DNA of 18,229 nucleotides from Caldifarciminota bacterium (GCA_026986235.1 JALSOY010000036.1:1-18229); one strand, 5' to 3'; counted from the stretch's first letter, positions 6,209 through 14,670 are shown. Made by a program: numbers and translations. Notes: a model not told the origin generated them from the letters alone.

Positions 6209-7714
6209 ATGGTTGTTGCAATATTAACACTAATAGGTTTTGTAACCGGTAATCCGTTTCTGATATATGGAGACAACCTCCAGGGAATTGTGGAAAATGA
6301 AACCATGGGATGGACGGCAAATCCCGTTTTCCTTGAGAATTCATCTTCCAGAGTGGGGTTCTTTTTCCATTATGAGGGAAGTGCACCACGAAAGGATTTT
6401 AGATTTGTTGACCCGGATCTTTTTCACTTAAACCTCGTTGCTCCGACCAACGGTGTAATGTTTACCAGATTGTCCGGTAACTACGGATTTGCCTTTTCCG
6501 TGACATCAGACAGAACCTTCAAGTCGTTCACCACATCCTCCAGGGGATACGACACCTCTAAAATCGAAATTTTAAATAAGCAGGGTAATACTTACATGAC
6601 GGCAGCATTATTCAGGAAGTTCGGTAACGACTTTTCTCTTGGACTTGGTATCGATGTACTGTCAGAAAGTGGGCTGGATCTTGGTAAGTCCATTGTAAAA
6701 TCATCCTATGAAAACGGCGACTCCGGGTATAAGTATATTTCGGTAACGGATCAGGAACACAGCCTGAGTGACCAGGGAAAGGATAACCTTTACATATTCA
6801 AAATCGGTGCCAGTCTCTCCCTAAAGAATTTCAGGATGTACCCTGTATTCGGGGTAGCCGTGTTCTCACGGAGCCTTCTTAATCAATCGAGTTACCGGAT
6901 CGATCTCTCCAGGTATTTTTATAGAGAGGACAACTCTCACACTTCAGCTAAGTGGGATACTGCTTCTTTTAGCCAGATAGAAACCGGTGGTGTTCAGGGA
7001 TCCATTGTTGGTTTCCAGAGCGGTGTATTTTTTGACCATCCCGATTTCAAAGGTTCCATCTTCTTTGAAAGTTTAAAAGGTGGCCTCCCCATTGTTTATG
7101 AAGACAATACAGTGAGAAACTCCCTCTCCTGGCTCTACGACACAACGAGCAGTGACACAGAATACACATTCCGTAAATCGGTATCCCGTATTAAGGGCCT
7201 TGTTTATGGCGATCCCAAATTTTTCCTCTCTTACAGACGCCTCATGTTAAACGCCGGAAACTCATACGATTTAACCGAAAACTTCAATCTGTATGTTGAC
7301 CTGGGAATTGAGTATCTTGATGCAAATTTTTCTGGCTCCCGTGAATTTGAGGCTCAGTACAGAACATTTGAATACGATACCAGTTCACAGGGGTACACCC
7401 ATAGAGATACCCTTTATTTCAGAAGGGAAATGAATCTTAAACATTATCTGGGTTCAGGTGAAATCACGAGGGTGGTACCCTCTGTGAGTATTGCAGCGAT
7501 TTTCAGGGTGGTTCGCAGCCTCTCCATTGGTGGTATCCTGATGAGCGGCTATGCCAGCTACAGAGATCGTTTTGTTGATCAGTGGGAGACTTCCTCTTTC
7601 TTAAATTACAGGTTTCTGATGGATGCGAGGGTGAAAAACTGGGAGTTTGTGGTCAAAACCCGTAACCCTCTGGGTTTAACCCACATGGACATATTCGTGA
7701 TCAAAAGGTTTTAA
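6209..7714 (+). CDS. Exported beta-rich protein, probable outer-membrane barrel
   Basis: The start is the ATG at 6209 (501 residues). It has a strong AGGAGGTG 6-7 bases upstream and directly yields a signal peptide (MVVAILTLIGFVTG). The frame is open further upstream, but only through the palindromic repeat. The mature region opens with NPFLIYGDNLQGIVEN..GWTANPVFLENSS, a layout like PorV/OmpP1-type barrels (NPxxL). The rest is long alternating beta strands rich in Ser, Tyr, Phe and Gly, with many acidic turns, and the end is HMDIFVIKRF, with a terminal aromatic residue typical of barrels. I do not recognise a named family. It is the only plus-strand gene, divergent from atpB and convergent with pyrD. 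Role unknown; transport or surface structure is an inference. Confidence 0.75.
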   Translation: MVVAILTLIGFVTGNPFLIYGDNLQGIVENETMGWTANPVFLENSSSRVGFFFHYEGSAPRKDFRFVDPDLFHLNLVAPTNGVMFTRLSGNYGFAFSVTSDRTFKSFTTSSRGYDTSKIEILNKQGNTYMTAALFRKFGNDFSLGLGIDVLSESGLDLGKSIVKSSYENGDSGYKYISVTDQEHSLSDQGKDNLYIFKIGASLSLKNFRMYPVFGVAVFSRSLLNQSSYRIDLSRYFYREDNSHTSAKWDTASFSQIETGGVQGSIVGFQSGVFFDHPDFKGSIFFESLKGGLPIVYEDNTVRNSLSWLYDTTSSDTEYTFRKSVSRIKGLVYGDPKFFLSYRRLMLNAGNSYDLTENFNLYVDLGIEYLDANFSGSREFEAQYRTFEYDTSSQGYTHRDTLYFRREMNLKHYLGSGEITRVVPSVSIAAIFRVVRSLSIGGILMSGYASYRDRFVDQWETSSFLNYRFLMDARVKNWEFVVKTRNPLGLTHMDIFVIKRF

Positions 7715-8619
7715 TGCAGAATTCCAACGATATTCTGGATGGAGCCGTATCCGTTTTTATCGAGATAATCGTTCAGTTCAGATACGATTTTTATAGAAGT
7801 TAAAGGATCGACAAAGTTGGCCGTTCCAATCTGAACGGCGCGTGCGCCGACCATAAAGAACTGAAGGGCTGCGTCAAGAGAATCAATGCCACCAATGCCG
7901 ATCACAGGTACATCTATTGAATTAACGAGTTTCCATACAACATAGAGTGCGATGGGACGGATTGCAGGGCCGGAGAGACCACCGAATTTGCGTTTTATGG
8001 TAAAGCTTTTCTTTTGAACATCAACATGCATTCCAAGAAGGGTGTTGATGGCACTTATGGCGTCAGCACCTCCGTTTACAGCCGCTCTGGCCTCATCAAC
8101 TATGTCAACGAAGTTGGGAGTGATCTTTACCCATAGGGGTTTTCCGGTTCTTCTCCTGACCCCTGATACGAGTTCCTCGAGCATTTTTACATTTCTCCCG
8201 AACTCCATCCCTCCCTTTTCCACATTGGGACAGGAGACATTTAACTCAATGGCGTCGATTCCGTCGGCATCATCAGCAATTTCAACTGCCTCAAAGTAGT
8301 CCCATTCGCTATCTCCTGAAATATTTGCGACGATCCTTACCCCGAGTTTTTTAAGATCCGGCAGTTTCTTTTCTACGAACTCCCGTATCCCTATGTTTTC
8401 AAGACCGATGGAATTGATAAGACCACATGGGGTTTCTACGAGTCTCGGAGGAGGATTCCCGATCTTTGGGTTTATGGTCAATCCCTTTGTAACAATTGCA
8501 CCTATTTTATCGACAGGGATGGAATCTTTCAGTTCGAGACCATAGCCAAATGTTCCCGATGCGACAAAGATGGGGTTTTTGAACCTTATTCCTGTGATTT
8601 CAACGGAAAGGTCAGCCAA
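7711..8619 (-). CDS. pyrD: Dihydroorotate dehydrogenase, class 1B catalytic subunit
   Basis: This 302-residue FMN protein oxidises dihydroorotate to orotate in pyrimidine synthesis. It has LSVEITGIRFKNPIFVASGT at the N-terminus, the substrate loop NSIGLEN (69-75), the catalytic Cys130 in ELNVSCPN, VEKGGMEFG, which is typical of class 1B, the FMN lysine in WVKITPN, and the phosphate-binding ends GIGGI and GARAVQIGTA. Class 1B enzymes need the PyrK electron-transfer subunit, whose gene is not adjacent. The start is TTG at 8619, inside the MBL-gene stop region (8-base overlap); it aligns with the family's usual N-terminus. It is the last gene of the transaldolase-led operon and shares the TTAA stop with the convergent plus-strand gene. 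Confidence 0.95.
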   Translation of the reverse strand: MADLSVEITGIRFKNPIFVASGTFGYGLELKDSIPVDKIGAIVTKGLTINPKIGNPPPRLVETPCGLINSIGLENIGIREFVEKKLPDLKKLGVRIVANISGDSEWDYFEAVEIADDADGIDAIELNVSCPNVEKGGMEFGRNVKMLEELVSGVRRRTGKPLWVKITPNFVDIVDEARAAVNGGADAISAINTLLGMHVDVQKKSFTIKRKFGGLSGPAIRPIALYVVWKLVNSIDVPVIGIGGIDSLDAALQFFMVGARAVQIGTANFVDPLTSIKIVSELNDYLDKNGYGSIQNIVGILH

Positions 8620-9451
8620 TTTCTATGATGTCTCCAGCTTTTGTGGGTTTCACCTTACCGGGTAACTTTTTGTAAAGTTCTGCAAACGGTATAAGGCCCG
8701 TACAATGGGATAATCTGAACTCTTCGACATCAAACTTTTCAAGTTCCTCGAAGAGGGATTTGAGCTTCCGGGTCTCGTACCCTGCAAGATGTGTTCCCCC
8801 AACGACCAGTCTGATTTTGGTAGTACCTGTAACCTTTTTTGCGTGATCAAGGGTGTTAAGGATACCTGAGTGGCAGCAGCCTGTTATAACCAGCAGTCCC
8901 TCAAGTGTTTTTACAAACAGTGCCTGGTCGTCTGGTATAGTGTCCTCTACGAGTTTCCCGTTTTCCATGCGTTTGAACTTTGGTGACCGTCCTTCAAATC
9001 CAAGGTGGCGCGGGATGGGGCCGGAGGCCCAGATGCCCGGTGAGATTTCAACGGGTTGGGTGGTGAACTCGAAATGTGCGCCGAGGCCTTCGAGGTAGTG
9101 TTTTGACCAGTAAATTCCTATGTATCTGAGGTTACCGCCGGGTTCCATGGCGAACCTGTTTGAGAAGATGCTGGGGTGTGCGAAGATTTTGAGGGGGGCG
9201 TGGCGGAGCTTCAAAAGCTCCGCCACGCCCCCCGTATGATCATAATGCCCGTGACTTATCACCCCGAAGTCAATTTCATCCGCCTCCACACCCGTTAAAA
9301 GAAAGTTATGCCTGAAAACCTCTGCAGTCTTCCCAAAATCAAAAATTATCCTCACTCCCTCCCTCTCAACGATTGCAGAAAAGCCGTGCTCCGCACGGAA
9401 TTCCCCACCAAAAACATAGTTATCTGTTACGATCCTGATGGTGATGCCCAT
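8612..9451 (-). CDS. MBL-fold metallo-hydrolase (COG1237-like)
   Basis: The ATG at 9451 (279 residues) has AGAAGG upstream; an in-frame start at 9487 would add 12 residues within the PIN/TRAM gene. The metal site is clear: SHGHYDH gives His67, His69, Asp71 and His72, with FDFG earlier (Asp38), VITGCCHSG later, and VVGGTHL and LSHCTG near the end. The pattern fits the COG1237 group, often labelled dihydropterin-ribofuranosyl-aminobenzene phosphate synthase, a label that should not be taken as its proven reaction. Right after the metal motif, codons 74-86 lie in a perfect 19-bp inverted repeat. The 3' end overlaps pyrD by 8 bases and the 5' end overlaps the YacL-like gene by 32, so translation is coupled. 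Substrate unknown. Confidence 0.88.
   Translation of the reverse strand: MGITIRIVTDNYVFGGEFRAEHGFSAIVEREGVRIIFDFGKTAEVFRHNFLLTGVEADEIDFGVISHGHYDHTGGVAELLKLRHAPLKIFAHPSIFSNRFAMEPGGNLRYIGIYWSKHYLEGLGAHFEFTTQPVEISPGIWASGPIPRHLGFEGRSPKFKRMENGKLVEDTIPDDQALFVKTLEGLLVITGCCHSGILNTLDHAKKVTGTTKIRLVVGGTHLAGYETRKLKSLFEELEKFDVEEFRLSHCTGLIPFAELYKKLPGKVKPTKAGDIIEIG
9193..9233. repeat. Perfect 19-bp inverted repeat with 3-base loop inside the MBL gene
   Basis: GGGGGGCGTGGCGGAGCTT (9193-9211) and AAGCTCCGCCACGCCCCCC (9215-9233) pair at all 19 positions around CAA. The arms are far more GC-rich than the flanking gene. The repeat lies wholly in coding sequence and encodes GGVAELLKLRHAP, directly after the metal-binding motif. 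No T-tract follows on either strand, so it is not a standard terminator. Confidence 0.95.
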
Positions 9452-10457
9452 TTTTTGCCTTCTGCAGGACCCTTCTTGGCTTTGCAAATATCATTCTCCC
9501 TGCATCTGTCTGTAAAACAGAAATTACGGAACATTCGAGCTCTTCACCGATGTAGTCAACTCCATTTTCCACAACCACCATGGTTCCGTCCTCAAGGTAT
9601 CCTATACCCTGGTCCTCTTCCTTACCCTGTTTGAGAACCTTTACATGGATTATGTCACCGGGAACGAGAATGGGCTTCAACTCTTTTGAAAGCTCGTTTA
9701 TGTTTAGAACCCTGACACCCTGTATGTCGGCGAGTTTTTTCAGGTTGTAATCTATGGTCAGAATCTTGGCCTTTTTCCTCTTTGCAAGCTCTATGAGCTT
9801 ATGATCCACCTCCTTTACGCGGGGAACATCTTCTGAGGATATGATGAGGTGGAAGTCAGGAATTTGCTGGAGCTCCTTCAGGACATCCAGGCCACGGCGT
9901 CCTTTGGTCCTTTTTGCATGATCCTTTGCATCTGCAATCCTTTGAAGTTCCCTGAGGACGAATTTCGGAACGATTACCTCACCCTCGAGGAAACCGGTTT
10001 TTGCGATGCCGAGGATTCTCCCGTCAATGATTACACTGGTATCCACGATTTTCGGGGGCACCCTGCCCCTCGTGTATCCCTTTTTATGATAAAAAATGTC
10101 AAGGAATTTGAGCTCTTCCCTTTTGTGATACGCGAAGCTACCAAAGAGGTAGAGGATAAGGATGTTGAGAAGGATGTAAACATATGGTTTGACACTTGCC
10201 AGAATGTCAGCTTTTGTTATAAAGAAAGCCAGGAGATTTGCCGTAATGAGGGCCACAGTAATGCCCGTAAAAAGGGCAAGCACATCTCTTGACCTTTTTC
10301 TTACGATGAAGTATTCGAGCCCCAGAAGGGCAATAGCGGTGATAATGCCGCCGGCAACGCCTATTGTAATGCCGTAGCCAAGCCTTATGATTATTTCAGA
10401 TACGACAAAGGTGAAGATGAAAAAGAATAAAATTCTAATCGCTGTCAACCAACGCAT
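9420..10457 (-). CDS. PIN/TRAM domain membrane protein (YacL-like)
   Basis: The 345-residue protein begins with four membrane helices (about residues 5-25, 27-50, 60-82, 90-108). A PIN nuclease domain follows at about 134-255: KIVDTSVIIDGRI holds the acidic residues Asp139 and Asp145, then VPKFVLRELQRIAD, KGRRGLDVL, VDHKLIELAK and ILTIDYNLKK. A TRAM domain closes it at about 270-335 (LVPGDIIHVKVL, GIGYLEDGTMVVVENG, TDAGRMIFA). The order TM4-PIN-TRAM is that of YacL, a conserved bacterial family presumed to be a membrane-bound RNase; its substrate is not settled. RadA next to YacL is a common pairing in bacteria. The gene overlaps the end of radA by 13 bases. Confidence 0.92.
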   Translation of the reverse strand: MRWLTAIRILFFFIFTFVVSEIIIRLGYGITIGVAGGIITAIALLGLEYFIVRKRSRDVLALFTGITVALITANLLAFFITKADILASVKPYVYILLNILILYLFGSFAYHKREELKFLDIFYHKKGYTRGRVPPKIVDTSVIIDGRILGIAKTGFLEGEVIVPKFVLRELQRIADAKDHAKRTKGRRGLDVLKELQQIPDFHLIISSEDVPRVKEVDHKLIELAKRKKAKILTIDYNLKKLADIQGVRVLNINELSKELKPILVPGDIIHVKVLKQGKEEDQGIGYLEDGTMVVVENGVDYIGEELECSVISVLQTDAGRMIFAKPRRVLQKAKNGHHHQDRNR

Positions 10458-11800
10458 GATTGAATCGCCTCCTCTATGTTTTTGATTTTCACTATCTTAA
10501 TGTCCCGAGATTCAACGGAAGTATGAGGGATATATGCAGTCTGGAAACCGAGCCTGCTGGCTTCATCAAGCCTTCTTTGAATTCCCTTTACTACTCTTAT
10601 CTCACCTCCCAGTCCCAGTTCTCCTATGAAGATAGATCCAGGTGGCAATGGAATCCGCCTGAATGAAGAGATAATGGCCATTGCCACTCCCAGATCTCCA
10701 CCACTTTCCGTTACCCTGATCCCTCCTGTTATGTTAACGAAAATGTCAGAATTTCTCAAGGAGTATCCCGTAATTATTTCAAGTACGGCCAGGATCATGG
10801 ACAGTCTTCGCGGATCGAATCCCGTCGTGTTTCTCTGTGGCATACCGTAGGCGGTGGGTGCCACGAGGGCCTGTACTTCCACCAGGATGGGTCTCACCCC
10901 TTCTAAGAGGGAGATTACGGCTACGCCCATTCTTTCCTCATTTGTTTCACTCAGGAAGTGGGCACTGGGGTTTGTAACCTCTACCAGCCCACGCTCTTCC
11001 ATTTCAAAGACCCCGATTTCGTTTGTTGAGCCATACCTGTTTTTTACACTCCTCAGTATCCTGAGACCAAGCTGTCTTTCACCTTCAAAGTAGATTACCG
11101 CATCCACCATGTGTTCAAGAGTCCTGGGACCTGCGAGTGAGCCATCCTTGGTTACATGGCCAACAAGGAAGGTGGCAATTTTTCTGGATTTTGCAAGTCT
11201 CATAAACTCTGCAGCACACTCCCTCACCTGAGACACGGAGCCCGGTGCCGATGTGAGATCCGGATGGTAAACGGTCTGGATAGAATCGATAAAGAGAACT
11301 TCCGGGAAGATTTCCTCTACCCGTGATATTATAGTTCTTACTTCTGACTCGGCAAGGATGTAGATGTTTTCACCATCTATACCAAGTCTCCTTGCCCTCT
11401 CACCCATCTGCTCAAGGGATTCCTCAGCCGTTACATAGAGGACCTTTGCACCCTTTGAGGCGAGTCTGTGTGCGATCTGAAGGAGAAGGGTGGACTTCCC
11501 TATACCCGGTTCGCCCCCTATCAAAATCATGGATCCTGGTACGATACCTCCACCCAATACCCTGTCCACTTCACCCATTCCCACGGGTATCCTCTCTCTT
11601 TTGATGGACATTACCTCCCGGAGTTTTACGGGTCTCGGCTCTTCTGCCTCCACGAGCCAGCTTTTTCTGGAGCTATCCCTTACTTCAACGAAGGTATTCC
11701 AGGCGCCGCAGGATGGGCACCTGCCGAGCCACCTTGCACTTTCGTAACCGCAGGAACTGCACACAAACTTCGTTTTCTTAGAAGATTTTGATCTGGACAT
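10445..11800 (-). CDS. radA: DNA repair protein RadA
   Basis: This 451-residue RecA-like ATPase promotes branch migration in recombination and repair. In order: a zinc finger with Cys14, Cys17, Cys28 and Cys31 (CSSCG...CPSCG); Walker A GEPGIGKS (96-103); Walker B VLFIDS (168-173); the diagnostic RadA motif KNRYG (253-257); and a Lon-like C-terminal domain beginning near residue 270 and including DIFVNITGGIRVTESGGDLG. The length is normal. The start overlaps the MlaD-like gene by 23 bases and the only SD-like element is a weak AGGT, so translation probably depends on coupling. It is followed by the YacL-like gene. Confidence 0.97.
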   Translation of the reverse strand: MSRSKSSKKTKFVCSSCGYESARWLGRCPSCGAWNTFVEVRDSSRKSWLVEAEEPRPVKLREVMSIKRERIPVGMGEVDRVLGGGIVPGSMILIGGEPGIGKSTLLLQIAHRLASKGAKVLYVTAEESLEQMGERARRLGIDGENIYILAESEVRTIISRVEEIFPEVLFIDSIQTVYHPDLTSAPGSVSQVRECAAEFMRLAKSRKIATFLVGHVTKDGSLAGPRTLEHMVDAVIYFEGERQLGLRILRSVKNRYGSTNEIGVFEMEERGLVEVTNPSAHFLSETNEERMGVAVISLLEGVRPILVEVQALVAPTAYGMPQRNTTGFDPRRLSMILAVLEIITGYSLRNSDIFVNITGGIRVTESGGDLGVAMAIISSFRRIPLPPGSIFIGELGLGGEIRVVKGIQRRLDEASRLGFQTAYIPHTSVESRDIKIVKIKNIEEAIQSCVG

Positions 11801-12608
11801 ACCTGTGTGGATGCTTCTTTATGTCTTCAATAAGTTCTCTCAAACTCTTCAGCGTTGAGTCAATTTCACGATAGAGAGAGTCATTTTCCACCAGCTTACC
11901 GATACTGCCTCTGCCTGAGAGGATTACGAGGGTGAGGGAATCCAGGTCGGAAACGAGTTTGTCAAGTTTTTTCGATGTGGTGTCAGCGCCTGCAATGGTT
12001 CTTTTTATCTGGGGGGAGAGATCCCTTATTGTGAGCCTTAAGTCTTTCATCAGGAGAGTGAGTGTTACCACGAGACTGTCCACTTTTTCAGAAGATGTTA
12101 TGACCTTCTGGGATGCCACCTTCAGGGCCTCTGAAGTCTGATTCATTAACTTTATCCCGTAGGTTATAAGGGAGTCAGAGGACGCCAGCAGGTATCCCAT
12201 TTCGGAGATTACCTCGCCCATATCCTTCTGTGTTTTACCCTCGATAGTGGTGTAATCGGGCAGAGGGTGTCCACTTCCGAGTGTAAAGGACAGCCTCATC
12301 TGGCCGATGATACCAAGGCTAACGAGTGTGGCGGTTGCTCCCTCTCTGAGCCGAACATCCTCAAGCTTTGCCACGATTATCACGCTGTCGCCGTAGAGCT
12401 GTATGTCCTCTATCCTCCCCTTGGGTACACCCATGACAGTGACGAGGTCCCCTTTGTTTACCCATCCGATCTTTTTGAACTTCACTCTGTAATAGTGGTA
12501 CTCCTTTCTGAGCTGGAAATTTCTGAGCCAGTAGTATCCAAGGATCAGGATGAGGAGTCCTGCGATGACCGTGAGGCCTACTTTTATTTTAATAGTTCTA
12601 TCTTCCAT
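11778..12608 (-). CDS. MCE/MlaD-family lipid transport protein
   Basis: This 276-residue protein is anchored by one N-terminal helix (about 9-28, GLTVIAGLLILILGYYWL). An MCE domain follows (about 38-125) with VKFKKIGWVNKGDLVTVMGVPKG and VSLGIIGQMRLSFTLGSG, the usual MlaD core. The remainder is a long helical, probably coiled-coil region ending near the C-terminus, with GRGSIGKLVENDSLY as the recurring MCE tail motif. MCE proteins form hexameric periplasmic rings or tubes that carry phospholipids between membranes with an MlaE permease and MlaF ATPase. Neither partner gene is next to it here; degP precedes it by 2 bases and radA overlaps its end. Confidence 0.9.
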   Translation of the reverse strand: MEDRTIKIKVGLTVIAGLLILILGYYWLRNFQLRKEYHYYRVKFKKIGWVNKGDLVTVMGVPKGRIEDIQLYGDSVIIVAKLEDVRLREGATATLVSLGIIGQMRLSFTLGSGHPLPDYTTIEGKTQKDMGEVISEMGYLLASSDSLITYGIKLMNQTSEALKVASQKVITSSEKVDSLVVTLTLLMKDLRLTIRDLSPQIKRTIAGADTTSKKLDKLVSDLDSLTLVILSGRGSIGKLVENDSLYREIDSTLKSLRELIEDIKKHPHRYVQIKIF

Positions 12609-12610
12609 AA

Positions 12611-13978
12611 CTAAAATCCAACGGTGGCCTGATAAATACTACCACCCCTGTTGATGACTATGTGCAGAAATCCTTTCCTTCTGGCCCTCCTGATACCTTT
12701 TTTGATGTCCCCCGGAGATTCTATTTTAACGCCATTAATGGAAAGAAGAACATCACCACGCTGGAGGCCGATCCTGTCTGCTACTGATCCCTCTTTTACT
12801 TTCAGGACCACAAGGCCTTCACTTGTGGTGAGGTTGAACTTGTGGATGTAGTAAGGGGTGACCTTCGTGACAGTGACGCCAAATTCCTTGACGAATTCCC
12901 CGCGTTCCTTTATCTCCACTGCCACGGCTTTGATTTCAAATTCTCTTCCATTTCTGAACACCTTCATCCTCAATGTATCTCCGGGTACGAGGGCATAAGT
13001 GAAGTCTTCCCAGTCACCTGTATTGTAGATAAAGCGGCCGTTGATTTTTTCAACGATGTCACTCTCCTTTAGCCTGGAATGCACCGGGCTTTCAGGGTCG
13101 ACGGAAGAAACGAGGATCCCGTAGAGTTTTCTGTACCCGAGGGCCTTTTTCAGATCAGGGGTGAGATTCTGTACATAAACGCCTATATAACCTTCCCGGA
13201 CTTTCCCGTGATTTATGATCTCCCTTGCCACCTTAATTGCAGTGTTTATTGGTATGGCAAAGCCCATTCCTTCTGAGCCACCGGACTTGGAGAAGATAAA
13301 GGTATTTATCCCTATAACCTCACCGAGGCTGTTTACCAGGGGACCGCCTGAATTTCCCGGATTTATAGCGGCATCTGTCTGTATCATGTCCCTGTAAAGT
13401 CTCCCGCCCTCCTTTTCCTTTATGGTTCTGTGAACTGCGGATATGACGCCGACAGTAACCGTAGGTTGAAGGTCTTCAAGCAGGAATCCCAGAGGGTTTC
13501 CTATGGCTATGGCCCATTCACCGATGTACAGGGTATCTGAATTGCCGATGGGAGCTTCTGGTAAATTTTTGCCTTTGATTCTGACAACGGCAACATCAAG
13601 CTTTTCGCTTGCTCCTACAAGCTCACCGTCAAAGGTTCTACCATCCGGAAGTGTCACCTTTATTATCTCTGCATTCTCCACCACATGCTGGTTTGTAAGT
13701 ATGTAACCCCTGCTGTCAAAGATGATCCCGGATCCCAGAGATTGCACCTCTTCCCTGAAGTACTCAGGCGGGAAAAAGTCTCTCCAGAAATCGCCCCAGA
13801 ACTCGAAAAACGGGCTCCTCGCCACGACCCTGTGTGAGAGTACGGATATTGAGACAACCGACGGCCCCACCTTTTCAGCAGCCTTTACTATGGCATTTCT
13901 TCTTGAATCCTCGATGGTTCCTGATAAAAGGATACCTGCGAGAAGTAAAAACAGTGCCCCAGTTCTCGATTTCGACAT
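12611..13978 (-). CDS. Periplasmic serine protease/chaperone of the HtrA/DegP family
   Basis: The 455-residue protein has a signal peptide (KSRTGALFLLLAGILLSG) and a trypsin-like domain with the full triad His98 (TNQHVV), Asp128 (LDVAVV) and Ser210 (GNSGGP). The variable LA loop is FFEFWGDFWRDFFPPEYF, rich in aromatics as in DegP/DegQ. Two PDZ domains follow: about 265-355 (GYIGVYVQNL..., GILVSSVDPESP) and about 365-450 (FGVTVTKVTP, GLVVLKVKEGSVADRIGLQ, GDVLLSINGV). It degrades or refolds damaged envelope proteins. Two PDZ domains suggest DegP/DegQ rather than DegS, but I do not assign the exact paralogue. AGGAGGT stands 6 bases before the ATG, 9 bases after the transaldolase stop. Confidence 0.95.
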   Translation of the reverse strand: MSKSRTGALFLLLAGILLSGTIEDSRRNAIVKAAEKVGPSVVSISVLSHRVVARSPFFEFWGDFWRDFFPPEYFREEVQSLGSGIIFDSRGYILTNQHVVENAEIIKVTLPDGRTFDGELVGASEKLDVAVVRIKGKNLPEAPIGNSDTLYIGEWAIAIGNPLGFLLEDLQPTVTVGVISAVHRTIKEKEGGRLYRDMIQTDAAINPGNSGGPLVNSLGEVIGINTFIFSKSGGSEGMGFAIPINTAIKVAREIINHGKVREGYIGVYVQNLTPDLKKALGYRKLYGILVSSVDPESPVHSRLKESDIVEKINGRFIYNTGDWEDFTYALVPGDTLRMKVFRNGREFEIKAVAVEIKERGEFVKEFGVTVTKVTPYYIHKFNLTTSEGLVVLKVKEGSVADRIGLQRGDVLLSINGVKIESPGDIKKGIRRARRKGFLHIVINRGGSIYQATVGF

Positions 13979-13987
13979 GCAGACCTC

Positions 13988-14644
13988 CTATTTCAAGCGG
14001 TCTTTCACCTTTTCCCAGTCCTTCAAGAATCTCTCGATACCTATGTCAGTCAGTGGATGTTTAACCATCTGCCTCAGTACCTTTGGCGGGACTGTTGCAA
14101 TGGGCGCACCTATCAGGGCAGCTTCCACCACATGCATGGGGTGCCTGATTGATGCCACTATCACCTGAGTCTTTATGTCCGGATAGTTGTTGAATATGTC
14201 CACGATCTGCGCAACGATTTCCATCCCGTTGTTGGAAATGTCGTCAAGCCTTCCCACGAATGGGGAGATGAAACTCGCCCCTGCCCTCGCCGCCATGAGA
14301 GCCTGAGAAGGAGAAAATACAAGGGTTACATTGGTCCTTATCCCTTCTTCTGAAAGTTTCTTTACTGCCTTGAGGCCCTCTATACCGAAGGGAATTTTGA
14401 TCACGATATGCTTATGGATCTTCGAGAGTTCCCTGGCCTCCTCAACCATACCCTCACAATCCTGTGAAACAACTTCTGCCGAAACGGGACCATTTACGAT
14501 CTCACAGATCTGTCTCAGGATCTCGTGGGGATGCCCTTCCTGCTGCGAAATCAGGGTGGGATTCGTCGTCGCACCCTCAATTATGCCCCAGCTCGCTATC
14601 TCCCTTATCTCCTTTAAGTCTGCTGTATCTATAAAAAGTTTCAT
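13988..14644 (-). CDS. tal: Transaldolase (short, subfamily 3a / FSA-like)
   Basis: At 218 residues this is the short transaldolase type, a TIM-barrel Schiff-base enzyme of the pentose phosphate pathway. Signatures: MKLFIDTADL, the ATTNPTLI motif (25-32), the Schiff-base Lys83 in HIVIKIPF, NVTLVFSPSQA, and SPFVGRLDD. Residue 57 is Glu (SAEVV) where fructose-6-phosphate aldolases carry Gln, so transaldolase activity is more likely; this rests on remembered family differences. GGAGGTACAGGAG precedes the ATG. It is the first gene of the operon running to pyrD, with its own promoter in the 68-base gap after the cvpA-like gene. Confidence 0.95.
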   Translation of the reverse strand: MKLFIDTADLKEIREIASWGIIEGATTNPTLISQQEGHPHEILRQICEIVNGPVSAEVVSQDCEGMVEEARELSKIHKHIVIKIPFGIEGLKAVKKLSEEGIRTNVTLVFSPSQALMAARAGASFISPFVGRLDDISNNGMEIVAQIVDIFNNYPDIKTQVIVASIRHPMHVVEAALIGAPIATVPPKVLRQMVKHPLTDIGIERFLKDWEKVKDRLK

Positions 14645-14670
14645 CTCCTGTACCTCCTTTTTGAGCCTTT

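Noticed and set aside
5975..6389. Minus-strand small ORFs over the repeat region
   Set aside because: They encode repeat-derived Pro/Gly/Lys peptides and antisense of the barrel gene, without SD or family resemblance.
9193..9233. Rho-independent terminator inside the MBL gene
   Set aside because: The hairpin is strong but lies mid-gene and has no T-tract on either strand.
8612..9451. Firm naming of the MBL protein as a methanopterin-type synthase
   Set aside because: The COG1237 label rests on distant archaeal relatives; nothing in the neighbourhood supports pterin synthesis.
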